Source: Azorinus chamasolen
Lineage: Eukaryota > Mollusca > Bivalvia > Cardiida > Solecurtidae
DNA: 64,000 bases
Direction: 5' to 3'
Assembly: GCA_963576725.1 (NCBI GenBank)
Contig: OY755242.1
Coordinates: 57,394,480-57,458,479, forward strand
Shown here: positions 40,301 to 55,300 of the stretch, piece after piece
How the letters are laid out: each line of letters opens with the position of its first letter
Position numbering within the stretch: position 1 is the stretch's first letter
Program-made: the position numbers and the translations under genes
Notes under the pieces: generated by a model
What the model was told of the DNA's origin: nothing
The model's input: only the letters and a program-made list of their open reading frames with translations
Database searches by the model: none

Positions 40301-43300
40301 TTATCAGTTCTGTTCATTTCTCCAGTAAGCTTTTCAATCTCCTCAGCAATTATCTGAAATTTTATAAGAAAAGCATACAAGCAAGTCCTGTGTATTCAAA
40401 TACATCACTGAGGGGTCGGCTAATTTGGAACAACTGAACCCTTTATCTGTTGCATGAATATTTATGAGCTTTTAATATTTCCCATGTTCTATACTTATTC
40501 AAAATCTCAATACCTACTGAATATTCATGGACAAAATAGTTATAGTGAAAAATGGAATGTGGAACAATGTAACAAGTTTAGAAACTAAAGAAAGAGATCT
40601 ATAAAATTCCATAAGCAAGCTGAGCAGACCCTGATCAGATGGCTCCTAAAGAAGCCGTCTGATCTGGATCTACACTTGTTGCAAATGCATGAAACTGCAT
40701 TTATATGAAGGAAGGGGTTAAGCTAGGAGGCATGAGTAGTGTTGCACTTCTAATAACTGCTCATGAACAGATTCAATAAAACTGAGTACCGGTATGCAAT
40801 TTTCTCTTTTTGCATTGCTGCTTATGCTTTCGAAGGATCTCCTACTTTTAGAATACATGTATGTCTATAATGGTGTATAGATGCAGGATATTTTGCTGAT
40901 AAAGTAGGATCAGGTCTATATAATTCCACAGCAACCAGAATAGAAACTGATTAGTTGGCTCCTACAGGAGCCTTCTGATCTGGGTCTACTCTGTTTGCAA
41001 AGGCATTAAGAAGGTGACTCTAGCAGGTAAAGGTTGAAGTATAACTTCTCTAACAAGGTCATTAAGTTTTTCCCTAATGTACTTTTTTTGCATGAATATT
41101 CCTTAACTTACTTTTTATATGGTAAACATTTTTAATGGGGAATTGATGCTTAAACAAAAACTGTACCAATCCAAAAATTAATTTAACCCTTTCAGCGCTC
41201 ACCAGACAATCAGAGTAGAAGATTTTCAAAGTTTTCACTATATGTTTCTATAGAAAACAAGGCACCCCTGGGGTGGGGCCAATTTTGACCCCAGGGGCAT
41301 AATTTGTATAACTTTAGTAGAGGACCTGAACATGATGCTATGTGCCAAATATGAAAACTGAGAACATTCCAGTTTCAGAGGAGAAGATTTTCAAAGTTTT
41401 CACTATATGTTTCTATTGAAAACTGGCTACCCCTGGGGCGGGGCCAATTATGACCCCAGGGGAAAAAATTATAGAATTTTTGTAGAGTACCTGAACATGA
41501 TGCTATGTGCCAAATATGAAAGCTGACAACCTTCCAGTTTCAGAGGAGAAGATTTTCAAAGTTTTCACTATATGTTCCTATAGAAAACAATGTACCACTG
41601 GGACGGAGCCAATTTTGACCCCAGGGACATAATTTATATAACTTTTGTAGAAGACCTAAAGATGATGCTATGTGCCAATGATGAAGGCTGAGAACCCTGT
41701 AGATTGAGAGGAGAAGATTTTTAGATGTTCAAATTGTTGACGACGCACGACTGAAGACGGATGCCGCATGCCGCCGGACATCAGGCGATCACAAAAGCTC
41801 ACCCTGAGCACTTTGTGCTCTGGTGAGCTAAGAAGTGCAAGGTGACAAACAGTGTAGACCCTGATGAGACGGCTCCCATGAGAGCCCTCTCATCTGGGTC
41901 TACACTGTTTGCAATGGACATTAGTTACTCATTTCCCACACTGAAAGGGTTAATATGAGAGAACTTTATTTCTAAACTATCAAGGAAAAGGATCCCCTGC
42001 TGTAACTACTGACCTTTCCCTGTCTAAGCTACAGATTGCTTTAAAAGGTAGATTGGTAGATTAGTAATAGGTTGGTTGGTTTTGCTGATTAACCCATTCC
42101 ATTATAGGCTATTTTTTAGATCCAACATCTTTGAATAAATCTACTGAAAAGGAGCCTTAACTAGAGAAACGGATTTTTATTTTTTTTTTATTTTTGTAGT
42201 TCTGAAACCATTGTGATAAATAGAGTATTTGCTCCTTAGAGGAGCAAATGCTCTAATTATCACAATAGTTTCAAAAAGTGAATTTTACAGAGGCGTAGAA
42301 AGGCATATTTATGGTGGAAAGGGTTATGTCTATTTCTGCAAACCATGGGCTATTTGGATGAGAGACAGAAGTTGATACAGAGAAACCAAGGCATGAAGCC
42401 CTACTCTTATTATCCAGAGTTTCTCAGGTTTTTTAGATGCCCAGTTTAAAGCAATGATAAATCGGACCTTGGTTTATAAAGTCTTATTCGAAGGACTTCG
42501 TAGATTAGTACGAACTTCCTTATTTGGGTTTTGGATGAAAAATAAATACTACCACAATCATATACTATATTAACCCTTTATTTGATGAATATTCATGAAT
42601 ACTAATTTACTTAACTCTTGAATTACGATTATCAAAGAAGGAATTTAATGTCATGGCAACAGTAGAGATCTGTAATATATAAACAAACAGAGCAGATCCT
42701 GATCAGATGGATTCTACAGGAGTTGTCTGATCTGGGTCTACTCTGTTTGCACAAAATCATAAAAAATGATAGGACTTTCAAGTAAAGGGCTAAGAAACAA
42801 AACATATTTCCCAAGGCTACAAAAAGGTACCTCAGCAAATTGAGTAGACCAAGATCTGAAAGACCCTAAAGAAGCCCTTTGATCAGGGTCTGCCTTGTTT
42901 CATTTAACAGTTTAGACCTAAAGCCTTGTACCAGCATAATACATTCTTGTAGATCTTCTCTCCTGTGTACTGTCTTCAATTAACTCTTTTGCTACTAAGT
43001 ATGTATTATAATCTTATAATCTACAAAATTTGATGAATTTTTCATTTTCAATATTCTTTTTTTGTTTTAAAAAAATATAAAATCAGACTATCAAATAGTT
43101 TGACTCAAAATATCTCATCTGAATCGAAATTGTTTGCAAAAACTGATCACAGATTCAAACGTAGCAGGAAAAGAGTTTAAAAACTTTCTTTCTTTCAATA
43201 ATTAATCCATTCCCTCATAGGCTATTTTTAGACCAAACCTCTATGAATAAATCTACCAAAAAGGAGCATTTACTACAAAAAAGGAATTTTTTTAGAATTG

Positions 43301-46300
43301 TGTAGTTTTGAAATCACTATGATAAATAAAGTATTTGCTCGTATTTATCACAATGATTTCAAAAAGTAACAGAGGCATCATAAGGCGTTACTTTGAGGGA
43401 ATGGATTAAAACAAATCTAATCCTTAACCACGAGATTTCAAAGTTCCATTCCAATATAAAGAAAAGGCTTACAAATCTTGGAGGCCATTTCTAAAGGAAA
43501 GTACATTCAAATATTTTACATGGGAATCTAATACAACATGCTGAAATAAAAAATCACTAATTTGCATGATTTTTTGCAAAATATTTCATTGAAAATCAAT
43601 AATTACGAAGTTCAAACAACTGAAACAATTTCATAGTGACATGATTTATTTCAATATTAACTGCCTTAACCTTTTACACCAGGAGTACTGGTATTCATGT
43701 AAGAAATAATGACATCATGAATATTAATTACTGGTAGTTTAATATTTATAATGACACAAAAACATGAATATTCATGGAGTGAAGGGTTGAATAAAAAAAA
43801 ATAGGTTGTTCAAAATATAGGTGGTAGCTTAAAGCAGACTGAAAGTAATGCAAAAAGCTCCCCTAGGAGCTATTGTATTGTTCTCATTCTTTATCAACTC
43901 TTTTCTCCATGAAATGCTTTTCTATGCCTTTGAAAACAGGGTAGACCCAGATCTAATTCTATACTTTTTCTCTTTGTAAAATATTTATTTGTTCATTTGT
44001 TACTTTAACAAGAGTGTTCGGAGGAACACATGTGTCACCTGCTCGCAGCTGACACAAAAACTGTTAATATGCCGGAGTACGAAAATCAGAACAAAGGGGA
44101 ACAAGTTAATGTTGTATTGCTATGCAATACATGAGTCCCCCACCGGATTAAAAGAAATCTCCACTGACCCACCCACCCATGGTGTAGTTGACAATGGTAT
44201 ATACATGACAAACCTGAATGGTATTTGTAAAAATAATAAGAAAAACAATATGACAAAAGGGGATTAACTCCAAATATAATGCTGCTAGAGTTATGACCCT
44301 TGTGCATGGCACTTCCTCTCATCATTCTTGTTCCATATCTGAAGTTTCAAATCAATTGAATCAGTAGATAAAGAGTTATTGTCCGGACAAAAAAATATGA
44401 AAAAGGCGAATAACTCCAAAAACACATCTTTATCTTCATTTTCGCTTTTACCATCGTCGCTAAAATAGAACTTTCATCCAATTTTTATTTTATAACCATT
44501 TCCTCATGTACATTCATATCTAAATTTTACCTGATGAATATTCATGTATGAAATAATGATATCATGAATACTAATCATTTGAACTTTATAATTGTATATG
44601 AACACAGGAATTGTTATAAGCTAATGTACAAACTTTAGAATCAGATCAATTTCATAGGCAAACAGAACAGACCCTGTTCAGTTCCCATAAAGAGATGTCT
44701 GATCTGAGTCTGCTCTGTTTGCTTATTTTACAATATAGATTCTAAAGTTTCGGCCATGGTAAAAAAAATCCCTTGATCATAATGCCATTATAAAAATCTA
44801 ATTAATACTCATGGTGTCATCATTTCCTATATGAATATTCATGAGTTAAGGGGCTAAAGTGTTTACCTGATGGACCTCTAGCGTTTCCTCTGTCTCGTCT
44901 ATGGGGTCAATGTACTCCAGACCCTCTGGCACATTACTGGATAGGGAGTCTTTCCTGCATGTGAAACAAATATGTAAGTGACAGAAATATTAACCTTTTA
45001 CTCCATAAATATGCCTTTCTATGCCATTTCAAACAGAGTAGATCCACATCTGACAGCTCCTATAGGAGTCATCTGATCAGGGTCTGCTCTGTTTGCTTAA
45101 AAATTATAGAGATCAGATTCTACAGTTTCAGCTATAACCAAAAACGCTTGTGTCCATGTGCTATTATAATATTATATAAATTAATCTAATTAATATTCAT
45201 GACATCATTATATCTTATATGAATATTCATGGAGGAAAGGGTTAACTAATTCCCTAATAGGCTAGTTTTAGACCCAACCTCTTTGAATAAATCTACCGAA
45301 AAGGAGCATTTTTTAGAAAAAACTAGAGCCGGGTTTTTGTCTCAAAAACCCCTTGCACCCGCACCCACACATACACACTACAACACATTGTCACATTTCT
45401 GTAAATTAAAACTCAGTTTAGCTCATGACCTCAAAAATTCTGATCAATCTTCACTTTGTCTAACAAAGTATGTATCCATACCATATTCTTCTAAGAAAGT
45501 GAAACAACAAATCCATGTTGAAAATTATGTATTCTCTAATAAAAACAATATGTAAAGGGAAATAACTCAAAAATGTTGATACCATAGTAATGGACTTGAG
45601 GAATGATACTTCCCCTCATCATGTGTTTTCCACACCACATTTTTTCAAGAAAAAAATGATAACAGGGAATAACTCAAAACATATTAATACCAGAGTTATG
45701 GCCCTTGTGTATGACACTTCCTCCATAAATGAAATGTCATTCCAAGAGCATCAGTAGAAGAGGAGTTATTTATCGGCCAAAAACAATGTAAAAAAGGGCT
45801 TGAAGCAAGAGTTATGACCCTTGCACATGATACATCCTCGCATTATGCTCTTTCCATGTATAAAGTTTCAATCAAATGGCATGAGCCACAAAGGAGTTAT
45901 CGTCGGGACAAGAGAGTGTGAAAAAAATGTACAAAGGGCAATAACTCCAATATTATTGAAGCCAGAGTTATGGACCTTGTGCATGACACTGCTCTCATTG
46001 TACTCTTTCCATATTTCAAGTTTCAACCAATTGGCATCAGGCATATAGGAGTTTTCGTCTGGACAAGAAATTGTGAGGGACAGATGGACGGACAGACGGC
46101 TGGTCAGATGGAAACAACATGTCTCCCCCATATAAATATGGGGGGAGACATAATTAATGAATATTCATTATGGGCAAAGTCTTGTTTGAAGCTGCATGAT
46201 GTAAAGCACCAAATACATCAACCTTTTCCCTGTTGCATATTCATATAAGAAATAATTATATCATGAATATTTATTAACTGATTTTTATAGATGCAGATGT

Positions 46301-49300
46301 AAACGGGAATGTTTGGCCATTTTAGAAACTGTAGAATCAGACCTATAGCAGACTCTGATCAGACAGCTCATCAGGGTCTTCTCTGTTGGCAAAGAAGTCA
46401 GAAAGTGTTTGTATAAAGGAAATGATTAATTTTTACAATACAATTTTTTTAATGAATAATACAACTTAACAAAAAATATTAATCAGCACCAAACTAAAGC
46501 AAAAGGCAACCCTCTAATCCACTTCTGTACTGTTAGTTACAGAAATTCACCTGGGAACAACCATTGCCACAGAAAAATGTAACTGCCTAGTTTGCTTCTT
46601 TTATTTTTAACCCATTCCCTCATTGGTTATTTTTAGACCCAACCTTTGAGTCTTTGAACAAATCTAATGAAGAGGGGCATTTACTAGAAGATAGGGAAAT
46701 TTTAGAACATGTCTTAAGCGGTCATCCATCAAAAAGGGGTCTAATTACGAGTCTGTAAGGCAAGTAGTAGCTTAATGCAGGTCAACAGTAATGCAGAAAG
46801 CTCCTATAGGAGCTTTCTGCATTACTGTAGCCTTGCATTAAGTAACCACCTGCTTTTTAAGATGCCCGAGTTCAATACATGACTGGCAGCTTAAAACAGG
46901 TTCTACTGTAGTTTTGAGACCCATGTGATAAATAGAGCATTTGCTTGAATGTAGCAAATGCTCTATTTATCACAATGGTCTAAAAAAAAAGTTGCTTTTA
47001 CAATGGCGTCAAAAGGTGTAAATATGAGGGAATGTGTTCAGGAATGTTTTGTTATATAGGAAATAATAACCTCTTCTTTTTTCTCTCTTCCTCTTCTCTC
47101 TCTGCCAGCTGTTCCTCTGTCAGTTCTTCCTCCTCCTCATATTCCGAGTCTTCGGGTGTGGGTGGGAAAACCTCGTCAAACCAAATATTCCAAATGTCCC
47201 TTACCCATTCCCTTGTGTCATCGTCAGGCCTGTGATGAAACCAGAATCAATGTTTAACCCTTTTCCTGTTTAACCTTCACGTAATAAATAATGACATCAT
47301 GAATATTGATTAGCTGAATTTTTATAATGGCATATGTAGACACAATGTTTTGTCTTAGGCAGAAACTGTAAAATCAGATCCATACTATACTATAAGCAAA
47401 TAGAGCGGGTCTATCAGATCTATATAATTCAATAAGCAAACAGAGCAGACCCTGATCAGACAGCTCCTACAGAAGATGTCTGATCTGAATCTACTCTGTT
47501 TCCTGAGAAACCATTCATATATAAATGATTTGATTTTCCTGCATGTCTTTTAACCCTTTACTCCATACATATGCCTTTCTGTGCCTTTGCAAAAAGAGTA
47601 GACCCAGATCAGACAGCTCCTGTAGGAGCCGTCTAATCTGGATCTGCTCTGTTTGCTTATGGGATAATATAGATACTCTGTTTGCATAGGTGCAGAAAGG
47701 CATAAAAATAATGTCTGCTACATCTCTGATTTACAGAAATGTCTACTGATTTCCACTTCATTCAACCCTTTACTCTATATATATATGCTTTGTACGCCTT
47801 TTCCAATTAGAGTAGACCAAGATCAGATGGCTCTTATATGCTCTGTTTGCTTATGAAGTAATAAAGATATGATTCTAAAGTTTCTGCCATGGTGTGTTCC
47901 TGTGTTCATGTATCATTATCAGAATTAATCTAATTAATATTCATTATATCTTACATGAATATTCATGCATGGAGCAAAGGGTTTATCCTTTAAGAAACTA
48001 TTGACCAGGTGTCGACATCTCATCTGGATCCAAGCTGAATGCAAATGTGAGCCAAGACGCACATAGCATGAAAAGGGTTAGTACATTACTTTCATTCTGA
48101 ATTAACTCTTTCACCTCATGTATATTCATGTAAGAAATAATGATATCATGAATATCAATTTGAAATTTTATGATATATAGAAGCAGGAATGTTTGGTAAC
48201 GGCTTAAACTATAGAATCAGATCTACAGTGTATATCATTCCATAAATATAGAAAGCAGATCTCGGTCTAATTGGATATACTCATAACCCTTTCCTCCATA
48301 AATGTGCTATTCTATACTTATACAAACAGAGTAGACCCAGATCAGATGGTTACTATAGGAGCTGTCTGATCACAGTCTCCTCTGTTTGCTTCTGATATAA
48401 TATAGATATGATTCTACAGTTTCTGCCTTGACCAAAACACTCCTGTGCCTAATCTAATTGATATTGATGATGTCATTATTTCTTACATGAATATCCATGG
48501 AGGAAAGGGTTAAACAGAAGAAACCAAAAAAAATTGAGAACTGCAGCAGACACCAATGTTAGGTGCATAGTATGCAAGGAGCTACATGTATACAACTTAC
48601 TTCAATCCTTTCTTCTTGCCATACTCTTCAAAGTTAAATAGATCTGGAAGACTATGTCTGGGTCCCTCTCTTATCCTCCTAGAACAAAAAACAACAACAT
48701 TAATACACCATAAAGTTTAAACTATATAATATAATAGGGAAAGGGTTGAAATACTGTTGAACTATATCTCAAACTTCAAGGGACCATACATATTACTTAG
48801 AGCTAACAGAGGTTCGAGTTATCCAATTTCTAATCTGAGCAATTTCTAAAGTTCACAACTTAATGCAGGTTGAAAGTAATGCTGAAAGCTCCTGTAGGAG
48901 CTTTCACCATTACTTTAGACCTGCATTAAGCTGTCACATGTGTTTCTAGATATTCATAGTGATACATTTTAGTACAATTATGTATTGTAAATTTTGGAAT
49001 GACCGAACTTTTAGTTTGAGATATCCTGATATTCAAGTCATCTGAGTTCAAAATATCGAAGTTCAGTTGTACAGAACCCAATCAAAGTGTCAAGTGTTTT
49101 GATGCAATACCAAGTCTCTTCTGGATCCTCATGTTTGAAAATAATGACATGAGCAGGAACTCTTTATCTTAATCCTTTCCCTAATTAACATTTATGCATG
49201 AGATATCACTGCATTAATAAAATTATTGGAATTTTTGGCTTAGACAAAACCTGTAGACTCCTATCTACATGTATATAATTCCATAAAAACAGAGTAGACT

Positions 49301-52300
49301 CCTATAGGAGTCATCTGATCTGGGTCTACTCTGTCACGTCTGAAAAATTCCACTCGTCCGCTCGCCATGACGAGTAACTTTCTTGCAGGACGAGTAGAAT
49401 TCAAGAAATGTTAACAATGAATTTATGTAAAATAAGACAAAAATAGTTGGCAGGACGAGTAAAAGATTTAGGATTTTTCCCGCCCTGTCTGTTTGTAAAG
49501 GCATGAAAATGTGCTTATATAATTGAAAGGGTTAAATTGAGATACTTTTTGACACATTTGCAAACAGACTAAAATCAGCTCTGACAGGTCCTGTAGGGGC
49601 TGTCTGATAAGGATCTGCTTATGTTTTATTATATGTTACTAATCTTTGACTGTTTGCCACTTAACTCATTCCCTCATAGGCTATTTTTAGATGGTTTCAA
49701 AAATCGAAAGGGTTAAAAGATTTACTGACCTATGAAGTTTCATTTTGATACCTCTTTTACTTTTTGAGTAATGAGCTACATTAAAGTTTTTGCACGCCGA
49801 TACAGAAGCATCAAAAGATTATGATCAGAGTCTGCTGTTTGTATGGAATTATATAGATAAGAGTCTACAATTTTTGACGAAGCCAAATATTCCAATGAAA
49901 AAATACAACAATTAATGCAGTGATCTCACATGCATAAATGTTAATTAGGGAAAAGGTTACCCCTTCCCTCATATTGACGCCTTTTGATGCTTCTGTAAAT
50001 ATTATTTTTTGAAACCATTGTAATAAATAGAACATTGGTTTCAAAACTACAAATTTCTAAAATTTTCCATTTCTCTAATTAATGCTCCTTTTCGGTAGAT
50101 TTATTCAAAGAGGTTGAGTCTAAAAATAGTCTATGAGGGAATGGGTTAAGTGGCAAACAGTCAAAAATTAGTCAACTGATCTGGGTCTACTCTGTTTGCA
50201 AAGGCATGAAAATGTGCTTATATAATCAAAAGGGTTAAATAGAGATACCCTTTGACACATTTGCAAACAGAGTAGTTTTGTTTTATTATATAAAAACAAG
50301 AGCCATGTGCAGCGCCAACGCTCGTCTGATTTGGTACTTGTCCAGCTAAATTAAAAAAAATTGAAAACGATAAAGGGCCATAACTCCAAAATTTTAAAAT
50401 CAAGAGTTATGGTTCTTATGTAGGGGCTTTCCCCTCAATGAGATCTACTGACCTATGAAGTTTCATTTTGATTTCATTTTCATTCTTATACTTTTTGAGT
50501 TTTTGCACGCCGACGCAAACGACGACGACCCAGTGATCACAATAGCTCGACTTTTCTTCGAAACAGACAAGCTAAAAAGTACCTAGTTATAGTCTACCAT
50601 CAGTCTGAATGACCGCTCAGCGACTGTATATGTATGTTACTAATTGTTTACTGTTTGCCACTTTATCTATAGAGTAATCGATGTTCAAAACACGTAGAGT
50701 CATGCATGAATATTCTTCAGGAAAATGGTTGGGAGGTAAATATGGAAGAAGATAAAACTTACGGTGGAACTCTGAGATCTCTCTCAAGAGGTTTTGGGAT
50801 TCGAATCATGGACTCACAGCGAGTCAGTCTGCGAGGTTTTTTGCGCAGGAAGTTCTCGATATCATCCAGTCGAGCCATGCTTATGGTGGAGCTCTTCTTC
50901 TTCTTTTTCCTGAACAGCGGAACAAAAGTCAGTTCAATCCCTTTACATGATAGAGATGCTTTTGACACCTTTGCAAACAGAGTAGACCCAAATCAGATGG
51001 CTACTGTAGGAGCCATCTTATCTGGGTCTGCTCTGTTTGCTTATAGAATATCTGATTCTATACTATATGTTATAACACTGTATTTACTTGATTTATATAA
51101 CAATTTAAGATACATGTAATTAGTTAATTGATATTCATAAATGGAGGGATCCGCAGTGAATATTGAATACCTAAATGGTTATTATTGAGTAAGAAACTGT
51201 ATGATATAATAGGATTTAACCTTTTTAAGTGAAAGTCACTTGTTACAATGCATTTTGAAAATGCCTTAAAATTACATAAATCATTTGTTTATATCAAGAA
51301 AAGAATAATCTCACAAGAAAAAGATTGAAGAAATGCTGAAGAAATCAAAACTTTTATATGTTTGATTTCGAAGACCCGATGTTATTCTTAATTAGTATAT
51401 ATTTGGATTGCATTTTAGTTCCATAACTGTTCAACATAGGCTGATTATATTTTGTTGTACAACAAAATTATAAGTATCACAAAGGCATTTTGCAATATCA
51501 GTTCAAATTGACAATCTTCATAATAATGACTGAACATGACAAGTGCCAAGTTTTATGATATTATTTAAAATATATGCATATTGTAAGGACTATCACTTTA
51601 TCCTGCATTATACCTTTCCCTGTTCTATGTTTATTCCAAATTTCAAAACCTACTGAATATTCATGTACAAAATATGGAAGGTGGAACATTATAGCCATTT
51701 TAGAAAGTAGAGAAACAGATCTTTCAATTTCCACTAGCAAACAGAGCAGACCCTGATCAGACGGCTCCTATAGGAGCCACCTGATCTGGGTCTAATCTGT
51801 TTGCCAATGTGTGAAAATGCATTTATATGAAGGAAAGGGTTAAGCAACCACCTGTTTTTAAAAAAACATGTTTATTTCTTGCTTATAGAATAATACAGAT
51901 CTGATTATACAGTTTCTGTCAAAGCCAAAAATTCTTGTATTCATATGTCAATTATAAACAAGAACTATCACTAAAGGTGATTTATACTCCCCACTAGCAC
52001 ATTTGACAAAGAGATGGGGTCAATGCAGGACATCTTCAGTCCATAGTACTACCCATGATCGCATCAACTATGATATTATTATTATACCTATCTCAGGGTC
52101 TAAACTGTAACTTAATATAAGGGGAGATAATTCAATAAGGATGTGCAGAAGTAAAACCAAAAATCACAGGAGTACAATTTCAGATGGTATTTAACAATAC
52201 AGCAAAATCTAAAAAATAGTTCCATTGAAGTATGTGTTTATGTGTTTTAATTGTTTATTTTAATTTGTTTACTTACGAAAAGGGAGATAATTATCGAAAA

Positions 52301-55300
52301 GAAGAGACAAATCAAACCCTTATCGCAGGTGCACAACTACAGATGGTGTCCAAAAATACTTAAAATTCAAAAACGTTCTGTTGAGGTATGACAGAGCAAA
52401 GCGTAAAGCTCCAGACCGCTAAATTTTCATTTGTTGAATTATGAAAAGGGAGATAATTAATTCATGCACAAGCTACAAATGAAATCCTTTATAGGAGTTG
52501 CACAACTTCAGATTATCTTCAACAATAGAGCAATTTGAAAAAAGTTCTGTTGAGGTGTGACAGAGGAAAGCTCCGAACAATTTCATTAATTTTATAAAAA
52601 TTAAAAAAGGGAGATGATTCATGAATCAAGAATCAAATCAAAACTGCAATTGCAGATGCACAATTTCAGATGGTGTTCAACAACACTACTTAATTTAAAA
52701 AAATTCTGTTGAGGCATGGCAGAATAAAGCTGTGGACTAAATTTCACATACTAAAATTACGAAAAGGGAGATAATTCAATAACAAAACAAGAAACCGCCA
52801 ATGTCGGTATGGCCGGATTGCCGATTAAAGTGATATAGATAAACAGCCAATCATTATACATTTCTGCATCAGCAGATGCTGAAGGCATAATAAATAGTTA
52901 AACATATTCCAATTGCATGTAATGAGGTCCTCATTATGACTCCACATGTTAAAAAGGTCAATCTAGAAATTCACTGAAGAGATGTTTGTAAAACATGTAT
53001 ACCCCCAGACCTTTGATCTAGTGACCTCAACTATAGAGGTCATCTACTGGTCATGACTAATCACCACAGCAACTTTGAAGATCCTAAGCCAAACCACTAA
53101 TCATTTATTGAACTGAAAACATTTCACAAGTTAAGGTAATGTGACCCTGACCTTTGACCTAGTGACCTCAACAACTATAGGGGTCATCTAGTGGTTACGA
53201 CCAACCACCACAGCAAATTTGAAGATCCCTAACCAAACCATTGAGCAGTTATTAATCGGAAACCATTTCATCAGGTGACCTTAATCTTTGACCTAGTGAC
53301 CTCAAAAACAATAGGGGTCATCTAGTGGTCATGACGAACCATCACAGCAAGTTTGAAGATCCCAAGCCAAACCCTTGAGCAGTTACTGATCGGAAACTAT
53401 TTCACCAGTTAAGGTCATTGTGACCTTGACCTTTGACCTAGTGACCTCAAAAACAATAGGGGTCATCTAGTTGTCATGACCAACCGCCACAGCAAGTCTG
53501 AAGATTCTAGGCCAAGTCGTTTATTAGTTATCGATCGGAAACAAAAAGGTCAACCTGGAAATTCTCTAAGTAAATGAAGTGTAAAAACTAGGTCAAAAAG
53601 GGGTCATAGTAACCTGCTAACCTATGACATGTAATGTGACCCTCATTATGAACCCACATGCCAAGTTTGGTTACTGTAGGTGTTATACTTTGGCTATAAC
53701 TAACACAAACAAAATGGTCAACCTGGAAATTCTCTAAGTCATTGAAGCGTAAAAACTAGGTCAAAAAGGGGTCATAGTAACCTGCTTACCTATGACATGT
53801 AATGGGACCCTCATTATGAACCCACATGCCAAGTTTGGTTACTGTAGGTGTTATACTTTGGCTATAACTAACACAAACAAAAAGGTCAACCTGGAAATTC
53901 TCTAAGTCAATGAAGCGTAAAAACTAGGTCAAAAAGGGGTCATAGTAACCTGCTAACCTATGACATGTAATGGGACCCTCATTCTGAACCCACATGCCAA
54001 GTTTGGTTACTGTAGGTATTATACTTTGGCTATAACTAACTCAAACAAAAAGGTCAACTGGACGGACGGCCGGACGGACGGACTTGCTAACGGATGGGTA
54101 GTTGTGTGACTTTTTCCTTTGATCTTTTCTTGTGTGACTAGTCCCACAAGTAAAACTATTTTTGGCTCTAACTTTGGAAAAGAATGATCTGGAAGCTAAC
54201 CCTAACCCTAACCCTATGTCCCACAACTGGCCAGGTTAATGTCACAAGAAATGGCCAGGTTAATGTCACAAGAGATGGCCAGGTTAATGATTTTACTTGT
54301 GGGACTAGTTAGAAAAAGTCACACAACTACCCTTTGGTGAGTGCGGATGGACGGACAGACGGACGGACTGATGGATGGACAGATGGACGGAGTGATTCCA
54401 GTATACTTCCCCTACACTTAGTGGATCATTATCTCTTACATAAACCCTTTCATGGAGCAAAGGGTCAACCCTTTCCTTCATATAAATGCATGTTCGAGCA
54501 TTTAGGAGCCGTCTGATCAGGGTCTGCTCTGTTTGCTTTTGACATGATATAGATCTGAATCTACAGGTTCTGTCAAAGCAAAAAAAATCCTTGAAAAATT
54601 CAGCAATAAATATGCATGATGTCATTATTTGAATATTAAACAGGGAAAGGGTTAACCCTTTCCTCCATCAATACGCCTTTCTAAGCCTTTGTAAACAGAG
54701 TAGACCCAGATCAGACGGCTCCTACAGGACATAGGGTCTGCTCTGTTTGCTTATGATATAATATAGATATGATTCTACAGCTTCTATCATGGTCAACCAT
54801 TCCATTGTCCATGTATGCTGTTATAACATTTAAGCTAATAATATTTATGATGTCAACATTTCTCACATCAATATTCATGGAGTAAAGGGTTGACAGGTCC
54901 CTTTAGAGGTTCTGCTGTATTTATGACCACCATTTTTGTGTAAAAGTGTGCTGTAACATCCTGTCATACTCAACCATTCCCCTACATTTGGTATGATCAT
55001 AATAATGGTGACTATACTTACTTCTTGGGTAAAATGACATAGGCCCTGCCTGCTGCCAAAGCCAGTTCTGCTGGAGTGGGCTCATCTGAAAACATAACAG
55101 AGAGAGTTATTTCTCACATACCTTCCTTTATCTCCAAGTTAGAACAACAGGTTAAGATTTCCTTATCTGTAACACGCGTAAGATCACTTTAGAATGTATG
55201 ACGTTATATATGACGTCACACCATGGAAACCTATGTTTACATGTCATTTAAACGGCGAAAATACACTTTTTTGACATGTGAGAAAAAGAATCTGATGCTC

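Noticed and set aside
47032..47235. Serine-rich plus-strand ORF
   Set aside because: Antisense of the Glu/Lys-rich exon 47071-47229.
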